Shown: in pieces, positions 1 through 8,756 of the stretch
Numbering within the stretch: position 1 is the first letter of the stretch
Layout of the letters: each line of letters opens with the position of its first letter
Assembly (NCBI GenBank): GCA_038025085.1
Contig: CM076154.1
Location: forward strand, 32,976,501 to 33,040,500
DNA: 64,000 nucleotides
Reading direction: 5' to 3'
Source of the DNA: Tetragonia tetragonoides
Lineage: Eukaryota > Streptophyta > Magnoliopsida > Caryophyllales > Aizoaceae
The notes under the pieces: model-generated
Told to the model about the DNA's origin: nothing
Database searches by the model: none
Seen by the model: the letters and a program-made list of their open reading frames with translations, nothing else
Position numbers and translations under genes: made by a program

Positions 1-313
1 GAAAAACAATCAAAAATAAAAAATTTCCAGTTTTTCCCAGTTTCTCCCAGTTTTCACGAGTTACTAGTTAGACTTTCCAATTTTCCCGAGTTTTGCCCAG
101 TTTTGTCCAGTTTCTCCCAGTTACCAGTTCCAGTTTCCAGTTGAAAAGAACGAGCCTTACAATGACCTCTAGTAATAAATAAATAATAATAATAATAATA
201 AATAAAAATAAATAAATAATAAATAATAATAGTAATAATAACAAATAATAATAATAATGATAATAAATAAATAAATAAAAATAAAAAAAATAAAAAACAA
301 ACAACATCAACAT
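1..313. repeat. CCAGTTT-type repeat followed by AAT-rich microsatellite
   Basis: Positions 1-170 consist of short, imperfect iterations of words such as CCCAGTTT and CCAGTTAC, ending in GAAAAGAACGAGCC. Positions 175-300 are AAT/AAAT microsatellite. The same word order, including the GAAAAGAACGAGCC ending, occurs at 34597-34770 beside the large (ATT)n tract, so this is a dispersed family and not chance. An open frame on the minus strand here is only translated low-complexity sequence. The nature of the parent element is unknown. Confidence 0.7.
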
Positions 314-330
314 TTTGGGGGTGTGATATT

Positions 331-1112
331 ATGACAAAAACTTTTATAAGACTGTCTTTTCACAATTTTCGGTAAAACTGGAGCCACTTTTCAATGAAGT
401 AATTAAGGATCACTGCTCACCATAAGTGACCCCTATATTTCTAAAAAGTGACCCCAATTTTCGTGAGCTTACAACATTTGATATAGTAGTATAGTGACTC
501 TTGAATTCATAAGTCACCATTGTGATACAAATAGATGAAAATAGAAATTCACCCTATTCCATTGAGAAATGATGTTATTAATTTATAAGTGAGTAGTGAG
601 TAGTGAGTAAGTGAGTCATGAGTAAGTGAGCTAGTGACCCTATTTGATTGAAAAATGACACTTAGAATTATATAACTGACTAAAATTGAATGACATATAA
701 ATTTAAATCTCTATTAAATAGCCTTTGTGGGATTCGAACCCACGTCTTTTGTGCAATAGCACAATTACTCTACCATATGAGCTAATAGGCTTCAAAAACT
801 CAATTAAATACAGAAAATACGGTATTAACAACTACAAATGACATACATAGATATACTTATTCTGAATCTACAAAGTGTTGATAAAGTAGTTTTATGATAA
901 GAACAAAAGCTGCATAATGCGTACAACAAGTCTTATGTGAGACCATTACCTATAAAAAAAAGTCTTATGTAAGACCAACTCATAAAAATTTGGGGTCTTT
1001 TTTTAAAAATGTAGGGGTCACTTATGGTGAGCAGTGACCCTGTTTCATTGTAAAGTGACTCCCGTCTCACCAAAAGTTGCAATAAGACCGCCTTGTAGAA
1101 GTTTTTGTGTAA
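331..1112. mobile_element. Foldback/MITE-like element with about 140-bp terminal inverted repeats
   Basis: The left arm (about 331-475) and the reverse complement of the right arm (about 968-1112) align over their whole length. Both start with (A)CAAAAACTT, continue through a CACTGCTCACCATAAGTGAC block and end in a CCCCAA-rich block. The arms differ at many positions, so the element is old. The interior (about 476-967) is AT-rich, codes for nothing recognisable and contains the tRNA-like sequence at 720-791. I could not define a convincing target-site duplication, so the superfamily (perhaps Mutator-like) is unassigned. Confidence 0.65.
720..791 (-). pseudogene. tRNA-like sequence, probable tRNA pseudogene
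   Basis: Read on the minus strand this 72-base stretch has a 7-bp acceptor helix with one mismatch (AGCCTAT/AAAGGCT), a D arm with TAGCTCATATGGTAGAG, and a perfect T arm (GTGGG TTCGAAT CCCAC). Internal A and B box promoter words are therefore present. The anticodon arm is abnormal: the only good helix leaves a 4- to 6-base loop, and in the canonical 7-base register the stem is mispaired and position 33 is not U. A functional tRNA is unlikely. It may be a decayed tRNA or the head of a SINE carried in the surrounding foldback element. Confidence 0.55.
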
Positions 1113-1264
1113 TGCGTAATCACATAAGTACATAAATATAAACATAGATAAATAATACATAAAAAATCGTTTGAACTCTGGGACACTTTTCATATACTTC
1201 CTGGTTCACAAATCACACAGTTAGCTTTATACACTAGCTGCGAGTTATACGTGGTTGGAAGAAG

Positions 1265-1345
1265 ACAAATTTCTTTGGAGAAAGATAAATGTACCTAAGC
1301 AAAAGATTTATACTATGGCTAATATGGCTTGCAGTTCTGAGGGAT
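1265..1345 (+). pseudogene. Possible LINE zinc-binding (zf-RVT) fragment
   Basis: One plus-strand frame reads LWRKINVPKQKIYT, which resembles the W-x-N-x-P-K-x-K-I-F block at the start of the plant LINE zf-RVT domain. The match is only about 25 residues long and is followed by stops. It could be chance. Confidence 0.25.
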
Positions 1346-1723
1346 CAATAAATACATAGCCTAATTCCCCTAAGACTAAATTTAGAAGAAGAAAATGAAC
1401 AATACACCCTCACAAAAAACATAATGAAATAGAAACACAAAAGTAACCCATAAGCTGAATAATGCATTCTCAAAAGCCTTCTATTGACATTGACATTAAG
1501 TCTGCCAAACTTGCCTCCTAGATATTGAAGAAACATTCAATTGTCTACTGAAATTCTACAACTTCTCATGGATGTTTTCCATAGATATTATGGTAATACA
1601 GTAGACATATCCAAGTATTTGCCACTTTGTCAGCAGTCACAAGTATGTTCTAAACATATAGGTATCGGACAAATCATTAGGAACAGCTGCAATAGACCTT
1701 TTATGCGACAAATAGGCACACAC

Positions 1724-1873
1724 CTGCAAGTGATATGACGAATTCGAAGAGGCGAACACATCTGAGCCATGCAACTGTGCAAGTTCCTGATTATTTACAG
1801 GTGCAAAGGAGACACTACTACCACTGACTAAAGGCATATGTTTTTGCTTAATAAACACTGAAGCACCACGAGA
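1724..1873 (-). pseudogene. Possible internal exon of an unrecognised gene
   Basis: On the minus strand a 150-nt open stretch (50 codons, phase 0) is bounded by a good acceptor (a pyrimidine-poor tract ending TTTATACAG) and a donor (CTTGCAG followed by GTGTGTG). It encodes a Ser/Gln/His-rich segment containing FAPVNNQELAQLHGSDVF. The base composition is less AT-rich than its surroundings, as in coding sequence. I do not recognise the family and could not connect it with certainty to other exons. A possible 5' leader with a donor lies near 2790-2860 on the same strand. This may be a gene remnant or a chance frame. Confidence 0.25.
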
Positions 1874-1879
1874 CTGTAT

Positions 1880-3000
1880 AAATCAAAGGCGGCAAAGCAC
1901 TAAAGTGCATCATTGAAAGGGCATACCATTACTAACTGATGGAAGAAAGAATATGTATATAGCCAAAACCACAAAAAAAAAAAAAACTAAGTTTTATAGT
2001 AGAATGCAGCTCCAGGTTCAATTAAGATTCACAACGGGTCAAAGTAAAGCATGCCAAACTAAATAGATGAAATTGTGCAATCAAAACTTTAGACATTACT
2101 AATTGTTCAGCATTGAATGATATCAAAGCAAAGCTAGAATAGACTACTAACTCAAACATAGCAACTTAATATGAAAATCAGAGAGAGAAGTAACTAAAAA
2201 AACCTTCAATAAACCTTCCTAGATTTTGACTCCTTCATTCTCTTACGAATCTCTACATAAATCAGATAAACAAAACATTATTAGCTATTTTTGGTGCAAA
2301 TACATGCCATAATCAGCACTTTCATCTGCGAAACATTTCACAAGCAAAATGCAGCAAAACAGACACAACACCGAGTTACAAAAGCCAATCAACGTCAAAC
2401 ACAAACAATCATACAAGCTTATCATCAGCTTCCATGGTGGCATGGACCATCATTAATCACCTTACAGGTACCAGAGTTGAACCCCCAACCCAATTAACTG
2501 CACTAAGCGAAATAGAAATAAAGGTTTCAAGGTGACCTTATTGGCAAAACAAAACTCTTCCCAAGTCAAATCATAATAAGCTCCATAATTCCAAGAACAT
2601 CCATAAAAAGCTGCCAATAACAAATGAGAATAAACAGATAGAAAAGTAGCTTGTTAAACGTGACTATGCAACTGATAAATTTACTAGTATCAAACAACTA
2701 GAATGAGCTAATCAAATTTTGACTGAGATAAAAATCTAAAACACAAAATCTGAAACGCAAGATAATTAACAATTGAGAGAAGCTTCGAATTTACCTCACA
2801 TGTCAAGGCTCAATTGGTGCACCTGAGAGAGAAACTTTAAAGCTTTAGCGATTAATATAACAGGAAATAGCAAATGAAGAACGAGGCAAATTATTGTACA
2901 ATAAGAGATAAAAGAAAAAACAAGACCAATTTAGAACCAGAACCAGAATTACAGTACAATAAAGCTTATTGTACCGACCCTGAAATTTGTAATTCACAAC
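1880..3000. other. AT-rich spacer, no recognised gene
   Basis: There is a 15-base A run near 1971-1985, and otherwise AT-rich sequence with short chance frames. A minus-strand 5'-leader-like stretch with a GTAAATT donor lies near 2790-2860. Nothing here is assignable. Confidence 0.4.
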
Positions 3001-3011
3001 CAATTCTAACT

Positions 3012-3460
3012 CTAATTCGTATCATCAAGTTTCTTATCACCTCGCCTCATCTTGGCCTGGGAATTGTCAAGTTCCAACATACTCTCGGACGTGTCAAGTC
3101 CGGAGCGCGCGTCTCGATCGTCCGGCCCACTATCCTTGTCCCGAGCACTCAAGCTCCTTCCGAGTAGTTCCCGATCCTTTAAGCAACCAGGAGTCATGTT
3201 CGTTCCCATTGAGTTCATAGGGAGCGGATCTATGAATGCGCACCTCGCGTTTAAGGATCACTGTCCTTATCTCGGCCATTGATGCCTCGTCGAGTAGTGT
3301 CCCATTCACCGAACAACCCATAAGCATCGCTAATGCAACACGACCCCTCGTTGACAGGGATTCCTGAAGGCCCTCATGGAGGATCTTGTCCCTTTGATAA
3401 GCTTCACAGATAAAGCATCCCACAACCGTCTCAAAATGGTGACCCTCCTCTCGGCGCATG
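3012..3460 (-). other. GC-richer open stretch of unknown nature
   Basis: This block is noticeably richer in G+C than its neighbours and holds overlapping open frames on both strands. The longest, 109 codons on the minus strand at 3130-3459, is hydrophilic and Arg/Glu-rich. No domain was recognised. It lies just downstream (minus sense) of the FAR1-like fragment and could be a decayed part of the same element or a captured fragment. I would not call it a gene on this evidence. Confidence 0.2.
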
Positions 3461-3714
3461 ATGCACAGTATCGAGCCCGTCGACTACTCGATAATGTGCC
3501 TGGGATATCCTATTCCGAGTAGACTCAATGTTTTCCTAAGACATGCTATCAAGCCTGCCCCCTTTCGGAGAAGCTCACTTAAATGTCATGATGTTTTCCA
3601 AACATCCATGCACCCAGGGGAGGTGGAGAGCTGAACACCTACTACCCCCTAATGATTCTTATATGGTTCAGCCTAACTGATGGAGTGAACATCAAAGTTG
3701 CATAACTTTCATAC

Positions 3715-4104
3715 TCAATCTGCGATGGAACTCAAACCTTGTTTCTTATACCTTGCTTTGCACTCACTTCTAGTAATTAACATGTCTTTCCTTGTCCGTT
3801 TACCTAGTTCAATGTTAGTTTGTCTGGTCCCCTGGTTTGAGCAAACCATTAGTCGTCCAATAGTATACCCGATCACTCGACTTTGTGTCGCATAGCTGAG
3901 TCTCCTACTAAACCCTATCAACCTCGCGTAACAGTTATACCACTCCTCTCCTTCCTCTAACGAATCAAACTTCATTAGCAAAATCTGGTCCCTAGTGGGG
4001 GGCATTAAGACAGTACCATAATCAGTAGTCACATCATCTTCACTCTCATCGTCCGATGAGATAGGAACTGGGGCATTCGCTGTTGTTTCTTCACCCATGT
4101 CCAT
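3715..4104 (-). pseudogene. FAR1/FHY3-like DNA-binding domain fragment (MULE-derived)
   Basis: The frame of 129 codons starts with an acidic stretch (SDDESEDDVTTDYG) and then enters a FAR1-type DNA-binding domain. Visible marks are MKFDSLEEGEEWYNCYAR, the aromatic/basic GFSRR block, an internal VCSNQG, and RSECKARY, which holds a metal-binding Cys. FAR1/FHY3 proteins are transcription factors derived from Mutator-like transposases. Here the domain stops before the usual second Cys/His-His part and no MULE transposase or SWIM domain follows, so it is truncated. The first 60 codons are repeated in inverted orientation at 5071-5262. Confidence 0.7.
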
Positions 4105-4377
4105 ATTCTGAGACTCGGAAGACTCATGGAAAGTGGATTCATCCGGGTGCTACGACGGTGTCCCTTCACTGCACTTATGATCCATTTGTAGTTCCTGTTT
4201 AGAGGGAAATACAACATACCGAGGATTTAGCATTCCCAAATGTCATAAATATAACTTTTTACATTCATTCCAAATCTACAGGCATGATATTATTTTTTAA
4301 GAACGAGTCGTGCCTTCAAACATGCCTTCATGCTTACTAAAGTTCGTCATCAATATATATGAACCTACGCAATATTA

Positions 4378-4790
4378 TTCACTTACTAGTGGACCACATA
4401 CTAACTGATCAACTATTATAAGAACGAGGCATGCCCTGATGCATGCCTTAATGCTTACTATAGTCGGCCAATTTAAACTATGGTGTACCATAGTGAGGAC
4501 TAATTTCAATTTTTTTTATATCATTCACTTACTAATGGACCACATATTAACTTATCAACTATTATAAGAACGGGGCATGCTCTGATGCATGCCTTATTGC
4601 TTACTATAGTCGGCCTATTTCAACTCTGGTGTACCATAGTTAGGACAAATCTCAATCTTTTTTATATCATTCACTTACTAGTGGACCACAGAGTAACTGA
4701 TGAACTATTATAAGAACGGGCATGCCCTGATGCATGCCTTAATGCTTACTATAGTTGGCCAATTTAAACTATGATGTACCATAGTTAAAA
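4378..4790. repeat. Tandem repeat, about 146-bp unit, nearly 3 copies
   Basis: Units begin near 4379, 4525 and 4671 with CACTTACTA(G/A)TGGACCAC and each contains a palindromic block GGCATG(C)-CTGAT-GCATGCC. A related inverted word (AAGGCATGCCTCGTTCTT) follows at about 4818-4837. The units are about 85-90 percent alike by eye. They form the loop of the surrounding inverted repeat. Confidence 0.8.
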
Positions 4791-5070
4791 ATCACCGACT
4801 ATTGTAACCATGAAGGCATGCCTCGTTCTTAAAATTGTTGAGCATTTTTCATATATGTTGTACCAGACATATAAATAGTTCTTCCCTAAGATTCAATGTA
4901 ATGTTTTTAATTAACGAGATTTAAAAATGCTAATTCCTTCGTATGTTGTATTTCAATGTAAACAGGATCTACACATGGTCGATCATTTTTCATATATGTA
5001 GTGAAGGGACACCGTTATATCACGGGACGAATCCACTATCCATGTGTTTTTCGAGTCTCAAAATGTGAAC

Positions 5071-5262
5071 ATGGGTGAAGAAACAGAACCAAATGCCACA
5101 GTTTCAATCTCGCCTGACAATGAGAGTGAAGATGATGTCATTACTGATTATGAGACTGCCTTAATGCCCCCACCATTGATCAAATTATGCAAATGAAGTT
5201 TGATTCATTAGATGAAGGAGAGGAGTGGTATAACTGTTTTGCAAGGAGTGATATAGATGAAG
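5071..5262 (+). pseudogene. Inverted copy of the FAR1-like N-terminus, frameshifted
   Basis: The frame starts MGEETEPNA and repeats the acidic leader and the first part of the FAR1-type domain seen on the minus strand at 3935-4104. A one-base loss near 5175-5185 shifts the frame before the EGEEWYNC block, which is still readable in another frame. A short tandem echo (DEGDEWY) follows at about 5248-5275. Confidence 0.65.
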
Positions 5263-5277
5263 GAGATGAGTGGTATA

Positions 5278-5545
5278 TATATTGCTGCAACAACATTAAA
5301 AGTAAACATTTTTTATTTTGTTGTCAAGTAACATATGTATACTCCTTATATCATTAGGCACACATCACTTTTCAAACATGATTACTCCTAATAAGACTTA
5401 TTATTTACATGTATGTAACGATTCACCAATATTACTATTTTTTCATCAAATAAGTTTCATCAACTTAAAAAAAATTATTTTTCTTGAAGACAATACACAT
5501 GTAGACACACATAAACTCCCTATAAAGAAATATATAATACAAGTC
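5278..5545 (+). repeat. Direct repeat copy 1 (partner at 7445-7705)
   Basis: About 260 bp beginning CTGCAACA and containing TCATTAGGCACA and AAGACTTATTATTTACATGT. The same block recurs in direct orientation 2.2 kb downstream with scattered substitutions. No coding function was recognised; open frames across it are AT-rich and probably chance. Confidence 0.7.
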
Positions 5546-6399
5546 ATTAGCTACCAAAAATTCACTTTATAATTGCATAACATGTTTCCTACTTCAAATA
5601 ACCTAGTATATACACCATGTATTGAAATAAATTATTTCAATAAGGTATACATCGATCCACCAAAAACTTCAGTGATCATCCTTTTTTAATATCACCATTT
5701 CTTTTTCTCAACTTACAGATATAATAAAGTTTCCTAAGGTATATACAATTGATAATTATGGATTTTGAAAGATACTTCAATTTATTATTGTATAAAATGT
5801 TTCCTGCTTAAATAACGGTACTAATTACACCATCTATTTATATGAATCATTTCCCTATTGTACACATCAGTCCGCCAACTATTTCATTGGTAAACCATTT
5901 TCCATATCAGAATAAATATATAAATCACCAATATTAGCTTAAGTGAACAACCCTTTGTTTCAAATGAACTAAATCAAAAAATTTATTTTCCTTACTTACT
6001 TCAAATACACAATTCATATTTCATAACAAGTAGCAGATACATCACTTTTTACAACAAAATATATTAGCTTAAAGAGCACTATACAAAGACAACCCAAACT
6101 TTTATTTATTTTTCTCTTTTTATTTTATTTTACCTTGTTTTCTAGATTAATTTTCCCCATTTTCCTTTCACATTTTTGAATTATATAGGATTTTTCCATA
6201 ATTTTTCCTCTTTAGTTTTAGTTAAAGTTTTTTTATTTAACTTCATTTTTTTATTCAGATTTTGACATGATTTATTATTACTTTTTTTAAAAAAATTTCT
6301 TAGGTTATTTACTTTTGTGAAAAGAGGAAAATAAAAAGGAAAAAAAAAACTCACGACAAAGCAAAGATTATAAATTATATAATGGTGTTGCACTGTTAT
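5546..6399. other. AT-rich spacer, no recognised feature
   Basis: Very AT-rich sequence with T- and A-runs and no credible coding frame on either strand. Confidence 0.5.
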
Positions 6400-6424
6400 A
6401 TATATATATATATATATATATATA

Positions 6425-7403
6425 GGTGAAGGCTCCTATACAAACCACCCTCATAATACAAACCGTACAAACCAATCTGGACCGTTACATTTACATAATC
6501 AAAGGCCCAGATTTGTTTTATTAAAAAAGGACGCGCTGAGAATTAAATTAAAAGATAAGGGCAAGTTGGTCGTTCCGCGCATAAATTGCCTTGCCAAAAG
6601 AACTGTTTGTAATCATCGGGTACCATTTTTCGATCTACTGCTCATCCTCTCTCTCTCTCCTCACCAGTTCTTTCTCTCTCCTCTTTCCCCTGTATCCACT
6701 CTCTCTCCTCACATATCCGGCGACCATTCTCTCTCCTTACCACTTATCCGACGACATTCGAGCGTTTCCGACAAGTTTTATGCTTTATTTTGACCCGTTG
6801 GTGCATCTGTGAAGGAAGTTGGTGGCGATCTCACCGGTGGTTCCATGGGTGATGTCTAAGGCTTTATGTGCGTGAGAGAAGAAATGGTGGCGCTGCCAGG
6901 GGACCTCTGCGGCATAAGGCGACCACGCCGGTGGTTTGGGCGACCGTGGGGGCGGGTGGTGGAGAGAGTGAGGGAGGAGAGAGAATGTGATCCAGTTGGA
7001 GGTGGCGCCAGTGGTGGTGGTGATTGGAGGTGGCGACAGTGATGGTGGTGGTCGGAGGTGGCGGCATTGGTGGTGGTGGAGGGAGGTGGTGACAGTGGTG
7101 GTGGTGGTGGTGAGAGGAGAGAGAATTTGGAATTATATGTTAATGAATTTGGAATTATGTTTTAATGAATTTGGAATCATATTTTAATGAAGCTGTGATT
7201 TGCTTTTAATGAATTTGTAATATTAAGTTAATGAAGCTGTGATTTGATTATAATGAAGCTGTACTTTAATGTTAATGAAGTTGTGTTGAAACTGTGCTTT
7301 GTCTGTAATGAATATATGATTTATAATGGCTATCAGATCAAACTAATCTAAGAGCTTGGTTTGTATGGTTTGTATAATAAGGAGGGTTTGTACCTGAACC
7401 TTC

Positions 7404-7405
<2 letters not shown>
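6425..7405. mobile_element. Micron-like MITE inserted in a (TA)n microsatellite
   Basis: The ends are imperfect inverted repeats of about 48 bp: the left begins GGTGAAGGCTCCTATACAAA, and the right end read on the minus strand begins GGGAAGGTTCAGGTACAAA. Both continue to paired ACAAACC words. Both sides are flanked by (TA)n (6400-6424 and 7406-7447), as in transposons that target TA microsatellites. The interior has CT-rich sequence (6640-6700), a GGTGGTGG-rich block (6880-7110) and, at 7120-7300, about seven degenerate 22- to 26-bp repeats of the form TTAATGAATTTGGAATTATG. Open frames in the GGT-rich block are low-complexity. Confidence 0.75.
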
Positions 7406-7444
<39 letters not shown>

Positions 7445-7450
<6 letters not shown>

Positions 7451-7705
7451 TGCAACACAATCAAAAGTAAAGATATTTTATTTTTGTTGTCAAGTAACGT
7501 ATGTATACTCCATATATCATTAGGCACATATTACTTTTCAAACACAAATACTCCAAATAAGACTTATTATTTACATGTAACAATTCACCAATATTACAAT
7601 TTTTTCATCAAATAAGTTTCATCAACTTAAAAAAAAAAAAAAATTATTTTTCATGAATACAATATACACTTGGACACACGTGCAAACTCCTTACAATGAA
7701 ATATA
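7445..7705 (+). repeat. Direct repeat copy 2 (partner at 5278-5545)
   Basis: The same 260-bp block as 5278-5545, here immediately after the (TA)n tract flanking the Micron-like element. The upstream copy has only a few TA units at the equivalent place, which shows the state without the insertion. Confidence 0.65.
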
Positions 7706-8543
7706 TAATATAAGGCATTACCCACTAGTTCCATCTACAATATATGTTGCACCAATGTTCAGGATTTATGTCGTATTTTTAATAGAAAAATGTATTATAA
7801 TCCATATATACATTACGCACGCTTAGCTTTGATAAATAAGTACTTTAAATCAGTTTGACCATTTAGAGATAATGATGCATCGTCTTGTTTCGAATGGTTA
7901 GTATTTATGTGACTCGTTTTTCAGTAAACTAAGTCACAGACATATTAGCATACCAAAAAGTTTAATTGGTCTACTACTTTTTCCAATAAAGTAAGTTAAA
8001 AACATATTGTTGGACCATAATGTTTAACTAGTACACCAATTTTATATTTATGTTTCAAGTTCGCCAATTGTTATTCTATTTAATCTACTTGTAAACATAT
8101 TGGCAGACCATAATGTTTAACTTGTACATATATTTAGTTATGTTACAAGTTCATCTATTTTCATTCAATCTAATACTCCGTATATTAGTTTTACTACATA
8201 TCCAAAAGTAAATACACCACCTTCTTCTAACTTTTACATTGCTTTCTCGCGCAATTACAATGGCTCATTTTACAATGCCTCATGTCACTTAAATTAGTCG
8301 ACTAGTACGTTTATTGGTCGAACAAAATGCGCAGATTGAATTTCCGGTCAAAAGAGGCCTTCGTAACCGGCTCTAGCCCTTCATTGTCAACGCCATTGTG
8401 TCTCACGCGCCTAAAAGTCGAACTACATGGTGCGGCACAACATTATAGTAAACGCGATTTTAAGAGGAGAGAGAACACAGGAATGGGAGGTCAAATATTT
8501 TTAATTTTTAACATTCTTTGAGATCAGACAAAATTAGATAATT

Positions 8544-8545
<2 letters not shown>
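7706..8545. repeat. AT-rich spacer with degenerate tandem repeats
   Basis: Between about 7915 and 8180 a word of the form AACATATTGG(C)AGACCATAATG followed by GTTTAACT recurs about three times at 80- to 100-bp spacing, strongly diverged. No gene was seen. A 64-codon plus-strand frame at 8327-8521 has no recognisable motif. Confidence 0.4.

Positions 8546-8577
<32 letters not shown>
8546..8577 (+). repeat. Poly(A) tract of 32 bases
   Basis: An uninterrupted A run just upstream of the transposase gene. It could be the tail of a retroposed sequence on the plus strand, but I see no parent element. Confidence 0.8.
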
Positions 8578-8579
<2 letters not shown>

Positions 8580-8756
8580 GAGAAAAAGTCAAAAAAATGC
8601 AAAAAGATACACGTACACCTTGGAGCTTTGCTTCTAGTGACATGTGGTCAAATGAATTCCACTTGTGTGCTTTGTATGCTTAAAAACTAGTGCTTTGTGC
8701 TTTGCATGTGTACAATATTGATTTTAAATTGTGGTGTTAATTGTCAAAAATTGCAG

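Larger units (their letters stand above)
3925..5262. repeat. Long inverted repeat with FAR1-like arms and a tandem-repeat loop
   Basis: The left arm (about 3925-4215, minus sense) and right arm (about 4990-5262, plus sense) carry the same leader (a GTGAAGGGACACCG block) and the same start of the FAR1-like frame, facing each other. Between them is a 0.8-kb loop containing three tandem units. The right arm has a one-base frameshift after the MPP motif, so the arms are not identical. Confidence 0.7.

Noticed and set aside
68..313. Leu/Ile/Tyr-rich minus-strand frame
   Set aside because: AAT-rich microsatellite read through; no coding character.
720..791. Functional tRNA gene
   Set aside because: Acceptor mismatch and a broken anticodon loop; kept only as a tRNA-like pseudogene.
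5318..5572. Small secreted-like protein repeated at 7361-7615
   Set aside because: The similarity is that of the whole non-coding direct repeat, the reading frames are not preserved over the full length, and composition is AT-driven.
6864..7187. Pro/Ser- and Gly/Val-rich frames in the Micron-like element
   Set aside because: Low-complexity GGTGGT sequence in a non-coding MITE.
8327..8521. Small plus-strand gene
   Set aside because: 64 codons, no motif, no conserved context; probably chance.
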